From Paraflavitalea devenefica (GTDB lineage Bacteria > Bacteroidota > Bacteroidia > Chitinophagales > Chitinophagaceae), in contig NZ_JAARML010000001.1 in NCBI RefSeq assembly GCF_011759375.1, positions 1,984,001-2,048,000 on the forward strand: a DNA stretch of 64,000 bases, given 5' to 3'. Positions 53,342 through 60,961 of the stretch are shown here, piece by piece; the first letter of the stretch is position 1; each line of letters opens with the position of its first letter. A program made the translations under genes and the position numbers. The notes under the pieces are model-generated. The model saw only the letters and a program-made list of their open reading frames with translations, ran no database searches and was not told the origin of the DNA.

Positions 53342-53372
53342 CCCGAAGCCCTCTTCGGGTTACTTAGTAACC
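53342..53372. repeat. Hairpin plus palindrome between two secreted-protein genes
   Basis: CCCGAAG-CCCT-CTTCGGG (53342-53359) runs into GGTTACT-T-AGTAACC (53358-53372). The first could end the 53437 gene message; the second is an operator-like dyad 87 bases upstream of the T9SS cargo ATG. Confidence 0.45.
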
Positions 53373-53436
53373 GGCAGCTTTTACTGAGTAAATGGAATAA
53401 ACAGCCACCTGTCAGCGACTCATTGCCGGCTGCCGC

Positions 53437-54081
53437 TCACTGCTTATACACCACAAAGGAAAACTGGTTATCCACCTCAGCACCGGCCAGGTTAAAAATA
53501 TGAACATGCAGGTTGCCGCTGCCACTGCCGAGAGAGGTGATAACCGGCGTTGTACTGCCCGAGGGGGTAACCACAGTTACATATTGCTGAAACTGGTAAT
53601 TCTCACCGGTGATCGTGATGGCATACCAACCTGTAATAATGCGGCTCACTGTAAAATTGCCACTTCCGGTATATATGGTGCCGGCGGAACTTATATTTCC
53701 ATAACAGATTGGCAGCAGGTTGGCCGTACCTGTTTTGGAAGAGCGGTTCAGCTCTTCCTGGATGTTAATATTGCCATCGGTCTCAACAGTAAGTTTGGGA
53801 GATGCCTGGATAGTAAGGTGGACTTTGCCGGTGGTATTTCCTGCGCCGGTACCGAAATCCACATCTTCTGCATTCCCTGAAAAGGAACCTATATAGCCCC
53901 GGTAAAGGCCATTCTCGGTAAAAATAACATACATCCCATCGGGGCCCGAAAAGCGGGAAACAAAGGATTCCGGGCTCCAAACATCCAGCTTACAAACAGG
54001 ACTGGTAATACCAATGCCCACATTTTGTGCTGTTCCGGTCATACCACGTAGCACAAGTAGGAAAAAGAGTAGTTGTTTCAT
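53437..54081 (-). CDS. Small secreted protein with tail-fibre-like motif
   Basis: About 214 residues from the ATG at 54081, with a signal peptide ending near GTAQ. The mature protein begins NVGIGITSPVCKLDV, the NVGIG(T)xSPxxKLDV motif frequent in Bacteroidota surface proteins and phage tail-fibre-like proteins. The rest is beta-rich (NFTVSRIITGWYAITITGENY; an S/T/P linker) and has no T9SS sorting domain. The function is unknown. An ACTACAT-N4-ATGTAGT palindrome lies upstream of a TAGTTTTG box; the same palindrome precedes the adjacent regulator gene, so this gene is probably its target. Confidence 0.72.
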   Translation of the reverse strand: MKQLLFFLLVLRGMTGTAQNVGIGITSPVCKLDVWSPESFVSRFSGPDGMYVIFTENGLYRGYIGSFSGNAEDVDFGTGAGNTTGKVHLTIQASPKLTVETDGNINIQEELNRSSKTGTANLLPICYGNISSAGTIYTGSGNFTVSRIITGWYAITITGENYQFQQYVTVVTPSGSTTPVITSLGSGSGNLHVHIFNLAGAEVDNQFSFVVYKQ

Positions 54082-54099
54082 AAACAGTAAAGGTTTATC

Positions 54100-54107
54100 C
54101 AAAACTA
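54100..54107 (-). promoter_or_regulatory. -7 box of the small secreted protein gene
   Basis: Minus strand TAGTTTTG fits TAnnTTTG, 18 bases before the ATG. The -33 element is absent; the palindrome at 54128-54147 sits 20 bases upstream instead, as expected for an activator-dependent promoter. Confidence 0.55.
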
Positions 54108-54127
54108 TACTGTCTCGAACATCGTTC

Positions 54128-54147
54128 CACTACATCTTCATGTAGTG
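54128..54147. promoter_or_regulatory. Palindromic site 1: CACTACAT-CTTC-ATGTAGTG
   Basis: Perfect 8-bp arms around four bases. It shares ACTACAT-N4-ATGTAGT with site 2 at 54876. Its centre lies about 30 bases upstream of the -7 box edge, near -42 of the secreted-protein promoter. Confidence 0.7.
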
Positions 54148-54203
54148 TACGGTCTATAAATGAGCGTGTCTTAAATTTATCATGCAGCTAAACGGAAGGA
54201 CCC

Positions 54204-54839
54204 TCAAACCAATCCATCTTTGATCGCTTTGGAAACAGCTTCTGTGGCAGAGTGTACATGGAGCTTATCGTAGATCTTCTTAATGTAGAAGCGTACTGTA
54301 TCATGGCTGATCTTCAACTGGGCGGCGATCATCTTATAGCTGAATCCCTGCACCAGCAATTGCAGGATGCTGATCTCCTTCTCGGACAGATCAGTTTTCT
54401 CCTGGTCGGTATTATGAGCAGGCGGGATCATCATCAACACCTTACGGGCCACGGTACCGGTCATGGGAGCGCCGCCCGTCAATACATTGCGAACAGCCGC
54501 CGCCACCTCTATGGATGCGTAACGTTTGAGGATATAACCACTGGCACCGGCACAAATAGCCCGGAATATATTCTCATTATCATCAAAAACCGTCAGCATA
54601 ATGATCGGAAGCTGGATGTCAATCTTACGGATGCGCCGCACAGCTTCCACGCCACTGACCCCGGGCATATCAATATCCATCAATACCACATCCGGTTCCA
54701 GCTCCCGCACATCTGTCTCTACCGTCTCGGCATTGGGAATACCGGCTATAAATTCCAGGTCAGGCTCTTCCCCCAACAAAGTCTCCATACTTTGCCGGAG
54801 GGCCTCATTGTCGTCATATAATAAAATTCTTACCGCCAT
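54204..54839 (-). CDS. Orphan NarL/FixJ-type response regulator
   Basis: 211 residues from the ATG at 54839 (frame extends two residues to a GTG). The receiver domain has the acidic pair YDDNEAL, phospho-acceptor Asp in DVVLMDIDMPGVSG, Thr in MLTVFDDN, and Lys in YILKRYASIEV. A LuxR-type helix-turn-helix ends the protein (LSEKEISILQLLVQGFSYKMIAAQL, HDTVRFYIKKIYDKL). No kinase gene is nearby. Palindromes ACTACAT-N4-ATGTAGT occur upstream of this gene and of the next gene downstream. NarL-type dimers bind such short inverted repeats, so it most likely binds both. Confidence 0.93.
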   Translation of the reverse strand: MAVRILLYDDNEALRQSMETLLGEEPDLEFIAGIPNAETVETDVRELEPDVVLMDIDMPGVSGVEAVRRIRKIDIQLPIIMLTVFDDNENIFRAICAGASGYILKRYASIEVAAAVRNVLTGGAPMTGTVARKVLMMIPPAHNTDQEKTDLSEKEISILQLLVQGFSYKMIAAQLKISHDTVRFYIKKIYDKLHVHSATEAVSKAIKDGLV

Positions 54840-54861
54840 TAGCACATTAAAAGTACTACCA

Positions 54862-54869
54862 CAAAAATA
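54862..54869 (-). promoter_or_regulatory. -7 box of the orphan response regulator gene
   Basis: Minus strand TATTTTTG fits TAnnTTTG, 22 bases before the ATG. The palindrome at 54876-54895 starts six bases upstream and covers the -33 region. Confidence 0.55.
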
Positions 54870-54875
54870 GGCGGC

Positions 54876-54895
54876 TACTACATAATCATGTAGTA
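54876..54895. promoter_or_regulatory. Palindromic site 2: TACTACAT-AATC-ATGTAGTA
   Basis: Perfect 8-bp arms around four bases, sharing ACTACAT-N4-ATGTAGT with site 1. Its centre is about 16 bases upstream of the -7 box edge, a position between -7 and -33 that would block polymerase, suggesting autorepression. Confidence 0.7.
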
Positions 54896-54902
54896 AAAAA
54901 CA

Positions 54903-55169
54903 TCATTTATTTGGGCAATACTTCCGTAACTCCGAGTACAGGAAATGATGAAGAGGTGGTTCTACCTGCATAAACAGGTCTTTTTCATACAGGGCAGTAA
55001 ATAAGCGGTCTACCGCATTGCTGGCAAGAACAGGGTCGCCTGTTAAAGTATAGGCCAATACCAGCAGATCTTCCGAATACTCTTTGTACAACCTGATATA
55101 GGAGTGGATATTCCTGTCTTTTAATCCTTCCAATAGAACAAATTCATCTTTAAAATCAGCTTCTTTCAT
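54903..55169 (-). CDS. Orphan sigma-70 region 2-like protein
   Basis: 88 residues from the ATG at 55169 (55208 also possible). LLEGLKDRNIHSYIRLYKEY, then LLVLAYTLTGDPVLASNAVDRLFTALYEKD matches the helical layout of ECF sigma region 2 (L-x-x-L-x-x-x-Y-x-x-hydrophobic-x-x-A...D-A-x-x-x-hydrophobic-F). Region 4 is absent, and the 60 bases after the stop leave no room for it, so this is not a simple frameshift. It could be a decayed sigma factor or a small protein that mimics region 2. It lies upstream of the orphan response regulator on the same strand. Confidence 0.5.
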   Translation of the reverse strand: MKEADFKDEFVLLEGLKDRNIHSYIRLYKEYSEDLLVLAYTLTGDPVLASNAVDRLFTALYEKDLFMQVEPPLHHFLYSELRKYCPNK

Positions 55170-55789
55170 ACGGTCTGAAATTGGAACACTTTTTAATAGG
55201 GGATACATAACAATAGGGTTAATAGGGCTAGCAAAAAAAGGGTACGGATGGGAAAGACATTTGTGGCACAGGGGGTATGCGCAAATCAAGGATAGGGTAC
55301 GGATTAAAAATGCCGGGGCAGAAAAAACCACTCCTTCCGCCTGCCGGCTTCTGTTTTACCTTGGTAACTAACTGTAACTAAACTGAAAAACCACCACCGT
55401 TTAACCGTTCATTTAGCATAGCCAGCCTTCAGGCGGTCGCTAAAAAGTCCTGTTTTATTGTCTGTACTTACAAATCAATCTTTTGGGCAATAAGGTTCCC
55501 CCTGGTATTTGTATCCAGGCAAAGCAATACCTGCCATGCCGGAACGCAAACAGCATCCATCACTGGTAAACACAAACTGTATTTACAGGAAAAAAGGGAG
55601 GTAAGCACCCAAGTGCAAGGGTTTGATCAACAAGGTCTAAGCTCTTTAAAATCCGTATACTATTCATTAGACCGGAAGAGAGGTTCAAACGTTTCGCGGA
55701 AACTAAAAAAAATGTCAGATTTTTTTCAGTTATGCGTGGAGGTTGATGCTCGGTGGTCGGCATACCTGGAAAAATCAGATATTTGCCCA
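55170..55789. other. 620-base region between two divergent sigma-like genes
   Basis: Longer frames from GTG or ATG codons extend the ECF gene into this region (55613, 55712) but lack family similarity. No -7 box stands out for either gene. A small CCTGG/CCAGG hairpin is seen near 55505-55523. Otherwise nothing definite. Confidence 0.45.
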
Positions 55790-56341
55790 ATGGAACCTCT
55801 ACGCAACGCCCCTCCACTTTTTGAGGTCTTAACTCAAAAGGCTGCAAATGGTGATAACAAAGCCTTTCAGCAACTCTATGATCACATAGCCGGCAAAATG
55901 TATAGCCTTTGCCTTCGCTATGCCGGAAATGCCAATGATGCCAATGACTGCTTCCAGGAAGGATTTGTAAAACTATACAGGCACCTCGCTGGTTTCAGGG
56001 GCGACGGGTCATTCGAAGGCTGGGCCCGCAGGATCTTCGTGGGTACCTGCATTGATTTCATCAGGAAAAAAAAGGCAGTCTTAACCAGTATCTCGGAAGA
56101 TATAGACATCGCCTCTGACGGGCTGAATGGTTATGATAAGCTAACCAACGAAGACCTGATGAAAATGATCCGCCAATTGCCCGATGGCTACCGGACCGTT
56201 ATCAACCTCAATCTCGTAGAAGGTTACAACCATAAAGAAATAGGAGAAATGCTCGAGATCTCGGAAGAGGGCAGCAGGTCACAACTATTCAGGGCAAGAG
56301 CATACCTCCAAAAACTATTTAAAGAAACCAATGGCGAATAA
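55790..56341 (+). CDS. ECF sigma-70 factor
   Basis: About 183 residues from the ATG at 55790 (MEPLRNAPPLFEVL). Region 2 is KAFQQLYDHIAGKMYSLCLRY, DANDCFQEGFVKLYRHL, and FEGWARRIFVGTCIDFIRKK. Region 4 is LPDGYRTVINLNLVEGYNHKEIGEML followed by SQLFRARAYLQKL. It starts transcription of an unknown regulon. It overlaps the next gene by 11 bases, and that gene encodes a membrane protein in the anti-sigma position, so the two are coupled. Earlier starts add an N-terminus not usual for the family. Confidence 0.92.
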   Translation: MEPLRNAPPLFEVLTQKAANGDNKAFQQLYDHIAGKMYSLCLRYAGNANDANDCFQEGFVKLYRHLAGFRGDGSFEGWARRIFVGTCIDFIRKKKAVLTSISEDIDIASDGLNGYDKLTNEDLMKMIRQLPDGYRTVINLNLVEGYNHKEIGEMLEISEEGSRSQLFRARAYLQKLFKETNGE

Positions 56342-57245
56342 AGCTGATATATTAAACCGCTTACAGCAGTATGAGGTGCAGCCTCCGCCAGAGGTGTTCC
56401 ACAGCCTGTTTCACAGGCTGCAGGCAGAAAGCGCCCAGGCTGAAGAGGCCAAATGGCAGGGTATCCTGCAGGGCCTTCAGCAACTGGAAATACAACCGCC
56501 TTCTTTTATGCCTGTGGCGATAGCGGATGCCATTGCCGGCAAACCGCTGTTTTCTTTCCTGCAGGACGTTGCTGTTGCGCCGCCGGCTGATGCCTTTGAG
56601 CGCATCGTCCGCGCGGTATCCACCGATAGCCTTGCCGTTAAGGCGCCCATCAGAAAGCTTTTTACACCGCTCAGGGCTATTGCCGCTGCCCTGCTGCTCG
56701 TAGCAGCCGGATGGGGTATCTATCGTTTCGCTGTTCAATCACCTGATAAACCATCGGTTGAGCTGGCCGGCCAAACCACACCTCAAAACATACCTGTTAT
56801 TGATTCCGTTCATCAGACTGCTGCACATCCCGATTCCGTAATAGCCAGGTTCCAGCTATATGATAATGTAAAAACAGAGAATTACTTTAAGAATAACCGG
56901 TTCACGGCTGAAGGCGTCGGCATGCAATTAGTAGATAATGATTTCTTTGTCACCTTCGCCAGTTACCAGTATGAAGAACTGCCTTCCTTTTTAACAGAGG
57001 AGGAAAACAGTGAGCTCACCATAAGGCTTGATCAATACAGCTACTTCACCATCTCCCAGAACATGATGGACATGTTGAAGAAAATGTACCAACGCAAGTC
57101 GAAGGGAACGCTTACGCGGAAAGCCAGGAAGGAAAAAGAAAAACTGGAACGGTGGAAGAAAGCCGATGGCGCCCGTTTTGATCAAAAACGTGCTGCTAAT
57201 CCGCTTGATCCTATTGACCTGGCCGAGTTCATATATAAATATTAG
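56331..57245 (+). CDS. Putative anti-sigma membrane protein with three PP-motif repeats
   Basis: 304 residues with one membrane segment (about 113-133). The cytosolic N-terminus carries three copies of an L-Q-(Q/D)-x-x-(V/I)-x-P-P unit, with PP at 18-19, 56-57 and 84-85, each followed by a short amphipathic helix. The periplasmic part includes a charged segment with many Lys/Arg near 252-280. It overlaps the ECF sigma gene by 11 bases, the standard arrangement for a cognate anti-sigma factor. No ZAS zinc motif (HxxxCxxC) is present, so the mechanism differs from zinc-binding anti-sigmas. Confidence 0.65.
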   Translation: MANKADILNRLQQYEVQPPPEVFHSLFHRLQAESAQAEEAKWQGILQGLQQLEIQPPSFMPVAIADAIAGKPLFSFLQDVAVAPPADAFERIVRAVSTDSLAVKAPIRKLFTPLRAIAAALLLVAAGWGIYRFAVQSPDKPSVELAGQTTPQNIPVIDSVHQTAAHPDSVIARFQLYDNVKTENYFKNNRFTAEGVGMQLVDNDFFVTFASYQYEELPSFLTEEENSELTIRLDQYSYFTISQNMMDMLKKMYQRKSKGTLTRKARKEKEKLERWKKADGARFDQKRAANPLDPIDLAEFIYKY

Positions 57246-57287
57246 ATTATCCTACTAAACCTTATCCAATTGTTTAATCATTGCATC

Positions 57288-58004
57288 ATGTCTCAATCAC
57301 GGTTCGCCAGTCTTGCCATCTTCTTCCTGTGTTGTGCTTCTTTTATAAAAGCACCGGATACAACCTGTATAGCACAAGTACCCGCCGACAGATCAGAGGC
57401 CGACTTAACCGTGACCTACACCATTGAATTGATGAAGGCAAAGAACAAGAGCATTGGTATTGGCGAAGCTTATAATGGAGGTACCAAAACCATCTTCATC
57501 AGCAATGGGTTGGCAAGATTGCGCCTGGTAAGCCTCATGCGTATGCAAAGCATCTTCCTCCTGCCTTCCGGCAACCCCGACCGGGTAGCCGCTATTGTGA
57601 AGGAATCAGGAAAGAACAAACATAAAGTCTACCTGTCGGCCACCCAGTGGAAGCAATACAATGCCAAATATGACCAGGCCACCTGTCGCCTTATGGATGA
57701 TACAGTCTCTATTTCCGGCTATCACTGCAAAAAGGCTGTCCTCTCCCTGGCCGATGGCAGAAGTATAACAGCCTTCTATACACAGGATATCCAGCGTGCC
57801 GAACTGGCGGCAGCGGAACCCGTCTTTGCCTGCATTCCCGGGCTTGTATTAAAATACACCTATGAATACAAAAAAGGGAAAATTACCTATACAGCAACAG
57901 CCATCAGCAGAAAGCCAATAGATCAGAACATCCTCAAAGTACCCTCTAAAGGTTATACCGTGCAGGAATACCAATCAGGCGCTATGGAAGAAAAAGATAA
58001 ATAA
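57288..58004 (+). CDS. GLPGLI-like secreted protein
   Basis: About 238 residues from the ATG at 57288 (MSQSRFASLAIFFLCC), with a signal peptide. Late in the chain, FACIPGLVLKYTYEYKKGK resembles the GLPGLI motif region of a Bacteroidota family of unknown function, here reduced to IPGLVL. Four cysteines could form disulphides. It lies 42 bases after the anti-sigma-like gene on the same strand, so it may be part of, or regulated by, that sigma operon. Confidence 0.62.
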   Translation: MSQSRFASLAIFFLCCASFIKAPDTTCIAQVPADRSEADLTVTYTIELMKAKNKSIGIGEAYNGGTKTIFISNGLARLRLVSLMRMQSIFLLPSGNPDRVAAIVKESGKNKHKVYLSATQWKQYNAKYDQATCRLMDDTVSISGYHCKKAVLSLADGRSITAFYTQDIQRAELAAAEPVFACIPGLVLKYTYEYKKGKITYTATAISRKPIDQNILKVPSKGYTVQEYQSGAMEEKDK

Positions 58005-58024
58005 GTGAGATTTACCGGCGCCGC

Positions 58025-59530
58025 TCATTCATGTTCTTCACGTTGTATCACCGCCATATCTTCAGTAGTTGAAGTCATCTCCGGGGTGGCCTTCATAGGT
58101 TCCATAGCCTTTTTCCTGGATAAAAAGCGGCGGATGCTCCGGAAAATGCGGAAATAAAACTCCTGGTTAAACAATTGCGAGTCGTGCAGCGCCTTATAGA
58201 TCAGGAACAGGCCGATAGGGAGCAATACGATCGTGGCCAGCCACATGCCGGCAAAAGGTTGCAACACATCTTCTTTCACAAACTTCTTTCCGAAATTATT
58301 CAGCAGGAAAAAGATCACAAAAAATACAATGGCAAATACCACCGGTGTCCCAATGCCACCCTTGCGTACAATAGAGCCCAGCGGGGCGCCGATCAGGAAT
58401 AATACCAGTACGGCAATAGACATCGTAAACTTCTCGTGCCAGGTCATCAGGTGCAGACGCAATTCCTTACGTTTGTTTTCATATTCTGTAGAAGCGCCTT
58501 CCAGCACCGACTTAATGGAATTGCCATATGATATACTTTGGTCCAGCACGCCCGAACGGGCACTGTCTGGCAGCATCTTCCGGAACGAACTATCCTTCCT
58601 GATGGCCGGTACCTTTACATTGGCCCATCCACTGTCAACATATTGGATAAAGGGCAGGTAGGCTTTCAATTCCATCTTGTGTCGTTCCTGCGACTGCTGT
58701 AACATCCGTTGCAGGGAATCAATCGTCTTACTCAGTTGCCGTACGCTCAGCATCTCCGCCCGGTCCTTGTACACACTGTCATTCGTAAAATTCATCTTCA
58801 GCGCGCTCAGGTCAAGTACTTTCTTATACTCCTGGAAGCCCATCCGGTAAAACCGGGTATTGATGCCTGTACGTTCTCCTTCCTCCTCATAGCGCCAGCC
58901 GTTTTGCAACGTAAACTCCAGGGAGTGTTTATCATCCGACATGCGCATAATGCCCCGTTTGGCGGAAATCATATTATCCTGCGCACCGGGGCTGCTTTCA
59001 TAAATGATAATATCATTCAGGATAGAGTCATTGATCTTTTTAGACACCTTGATCGAATAGCCGGGGATCATTGTATAAAACTGCCCTTCCTTCAGATCAA
59101 ATGCCGGCTTCTTATTCACCAGGTCATACTGCAGCGTCTTCATCTTCAGGTTGGCTACCGGGATCACATTATTATTAAAATAAAAAGCCAGCCCGGCCAT
59201 CAGTATCGTGGTCACCAGCAGGGAACGCATAAAGCGCAGCAGGCCAATGCCGGCCGATTTAATCGCTACCAGCTCAAAGGTCTCACCCAGGTTACCGAAA
59301 GTCATAATGGAGGAAAGCAACACGGCCAGGGGCAGGGCCAGGGGCACCAGCGTAGCGCTCAGGTATACGATCAGTCGCACGATCGTCATCGTATCAATAC
59401 CCTTACCCACAAAATCATCAATCCACAGCCAGAAAAACTGTAAGATCAACACAAACAGCGTGAGGAAAAAAGTGGCAATGAATGGCCCTATAAATGCCTT
59501 CAGTACCAGTATATCCAGTTTTTTGATCAC
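58025..59530 (-). CDS. LptF/LptG family permease
   Basis: 501 residues: membrane helices near 12-35, 55-80 and 98-120, a long periplasmic region (about 125-380), then three more helices (about 360-440), and a basic tail. IKKLDILVLKAFIGPFIATFF and LVPLALPLAVLLSSIMTFGNLGETFELVAIKSAG are family signatures. In E. coli LptF and LptG with LptB2 pull lipopolysaccharide from the inner membrane. This protein is longer than the E. coli members because of a charged helical insert (about 240-345), typical in this phylum. Only one copy is in the window. It converges with the GLPGLI-like gene. Confidence 0.9.
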   Translation of the reverse strand: MIKKLDILVLKAFIGPFIATFFLTLFVLILQFFWLWIDDFVGKGIDTMTIVRLIVYLSATLVPLALPLAVLLSSIMTFGNLGETFELVAIKSAGIGLLRFMRSLLVTTILMAGLAFYFNNNVIPVANLKMKTLQYDLVNKKPAFDLKEGQFYTMIPGYSIKVSKKINDSILNDIIIYESSPGAQDNMISAKRGIMRMSDDKHSLEFTLQNGWRYEEEGERTGINTRFYRMGFQEYKKVLDLSALKMNFTNDSVYKDRAEMLSVRQLSKTIDSLQRMLQQSQERHKMELKAYLPFIQYVDSGWANVKVPAIRKDSSFRKMLPDSARSGVLDQSISYGNSIKSVLEGASTEYENKRKELRLHLMTWHEKFTMSIAVLVLFLIGAPLGSIVRKGGIGTPVVFAIVFFVIFFLLNNFGKKFVKEDVLQPFAGMWLATIVLLPIGLFLIYKALHDSQLFNQEFYFRIFRSIRRFLSRKKAMEPMKATPEMTSTTEDMAVIQREEHE

Positions 59531-59540
59531 AATCTTATGA

Positions 59541-59640
59541 GTTTCGTGTGCCGGGTTTCGTGTTTCGGGTTAGGCGCGTTTAAGTTTAATCAGCGTCATG
59601 AAACCAAAGAACCCGAAACCCCAAACTCGAAACCCGAAAC
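59541..59640. repeat. Pair of inverted GTTTCG-rich repeats
   Basis: The arm at 59541-59571 and the complement of the arm at 59610-59640 agree at 25 of 31 positions. Both are built on GTTTCG/GGGTTTCG units, separated by 38 bases. It fills the gap between the start of the LptF/G gene and the next gene. It could be a REP- or MITE-like element or a strong hairpin. Confidence 0.65.
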
Positions 59641-59655
59641 TATTACCTTTATCCT

Positions 59656-60267
59656 ATGGATGCCGCAAAAATACAGCTTTCAGCAGAGGAATCAACCCTC
59701 GTGCAAAATGCTCATTGGCTTTTAACAAAGAATAATATCATTGAAAAAGTAGTGCTGCTTTTTGGTCAACTGGCGCCGGTTATAAAAAATACCCTTCACA
59801 GCCTGCCGGTACCCTTACCCGAAACCATCCTCCTGTCATCTCCTAAAATATCCAAAGGAGAAAAATATGAAGGATTACCCTGGGTTATCCTCGATTTTCC
59901 GCGTGTATTTAATAAAGAAGAAATCTTTGCCATCCGTACCTTCTTCTGGTGGGGGCATTTTTTCAGCATTACGCTCCATCTGAAAGGAGCTTACAAGCAG
60001 CAATACCAGGCCGCACTCTTACAAAACATAGCACTGCTCAAACAACATGATTTTTATATCTGTGTAGCTGGCGATGAATGGCAGCATCATTTCATGGAAG
60101 ACAACTATAGTCCGCTGCAACAATTAGAAGAAGCCTCAATAGAAAAAATTCTATCGCGTAATGATTTTTGTAAGTTCTCCGCTAAAATTCCCCTTGCGCA
60201 GTGGGAGCAGGCCAACGGGAAATTGGTGTACCTCTGCCAGGTATTATTACAGGCCCTGGGCCATTAA
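59656..60267 (+). CDS. Conserved protein of unknown function
   Basis: 203 residues, no signal peptide or membrane segment. Aromatic-rich middle (LPWVILDFPRVFNKEEIFAIRTFFWWGHFFSITLHLKG) with a late EDNYSPLQQLEEASIEKIL helix. I do not recognise a family. It may be a Bacteroidota conserved hypothetical. The gene overlaps the convergent START-like gene by four bases at the 3' end, and an inverted repeat pair lies just upstream. Confidence 0.68.
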   Translation: MDAAKIQLSAEESTLVQNAHWLLTKNNIIEKVVLLFGQLAPVIKNTLHSLPVPLPETILLSSPKISKGEKYEGLPWVILDFPRVFNKEEIFAIRTFFWWGHFFSITLHLKGAYKQQYQAALLQNIALLKQHDFYICVAGDEWQHHFMEDNYSPLQQLEEASIEKILSRNDFCKFSAKIPLAQWEQANGKLVYLCQVLLQALGH

Positions 60268-60644
60268 TTGCCCAGGCGGTGAAACAGATCTTTTACCTGG
60301 TAAGCCCACAACTGGCTCTGATCTTTTACCTCTCCCTTCTCTGCAAAATCCCGGATCACCAAAATAGTCTGGTTAGTAACTTCGGATTTCTCAATGCGAA
60401 ACTCAAAATATTCATCGGATGGTGCGTGTAGCCAATGAAATCGTATGAATTTTTCCTGCTCACTTTCAGTCACTTCAGCTTTATCAGTAGTCCCATTCCA
60501 GGAGAAACTGAAAACATTATCCCGCTCATCCACTTTATCAGCAAACCATTCCTGCAAACCAGCGGCCGTACTAAGGAATTCATATAAAATGGAAGGAGAA
60601 CATCTTAACGGATACTCTAACGTAAATTGTTGTTTCTTACTCAT
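60264..60644 (-). CDS. START-like (SRPBCC/AHA1-type) domain protein
   Basis: 126 residues of the helix-grip fold: a short first strand (QFTLEYPLRCSPSILYEFLSTAAGLQEWFAD), beta strands rich in charged residues (KFIRFHWLHAPSDEYFEFRIEKSEVTN), and a C-terminal helix (DQSQLWAYQVKDLFHRL). Such proteins bind hydrophobic ligands or act as co-chaperones. No catalytic residues can be named. It overlaps the preceding convergent gene by four bases. On the other side is the rpoD promoter region. Confidence 0.8.
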   Translation of the reverse strand: MSKKQQFTLEYPLRCSPSILYEFLSTAAGLQEWFADKVDERDNVFSFSWNGTTDKAEVTESEQEKFIRFHWLHAPSDEYFEFRIEKSEVTNQTILVIRDFAEKGEVKDQSQLWAYQVKDLFHRLGN

Positions 60645-60961
60645 CTACTCCTTGTATTGATCTTTTTATAATACCAATGCGCAATAATAGAAAAATAATG
60701 CAACCCCCAAAATTTTTTTGTTGCAACTCCCGTTAAAGGTAGGGAAAGTCATATACAACCCGAAAAACTTTAAAACTACTGACAACCAACAATTTATAGT
60801 TAAAATTATTTGGATTAGGAGACTAGAATCGTTAAATTGCTGAATGTGAACTTTTATTGTTGGTCGTCCGGATATAAGAAAAAACCTGCAAAAGCGTTTT
60901 TCTTATGTCTGAACTGTAGCCTTTAAACCTTAAAAACCCTTTAAATGACCTACCTATGAGT
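60645..60961. promoter_or_regulatory. rpoD upstream region
   Basis: About 310 AT-rich bases without a gene. A perfect 10-bp dyad ATAAGAAAAA...TTTTTCTTAT (60874-60906, 13-base loop) lies about 55 bases before the start, and a weaker TGCAAC/GTTGCA dyad is at 60699-60725. No box fitting TAnnTTTG at good spacing was found. Confidence 0.45.

Noticed and set aside
54252..54821. 189-codon plus-strand frame opposite the NarL-type regulator
   Set aside because: Antisense shadow of a gene with clear receiver and LuxR motifs.
55560..55847. 95-codon minus-strand frame near the ECF sigma start
   Set aside because: Overlaps the start of the ECF gene and has no domain character.
58709..59443. 244-codon plus-strand open frame opposite the LptF/LptG gene
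   Set aside because: His/Gln-rich composition with no domain character, fully inside a recognised gene on the other strand; a shadow frame.
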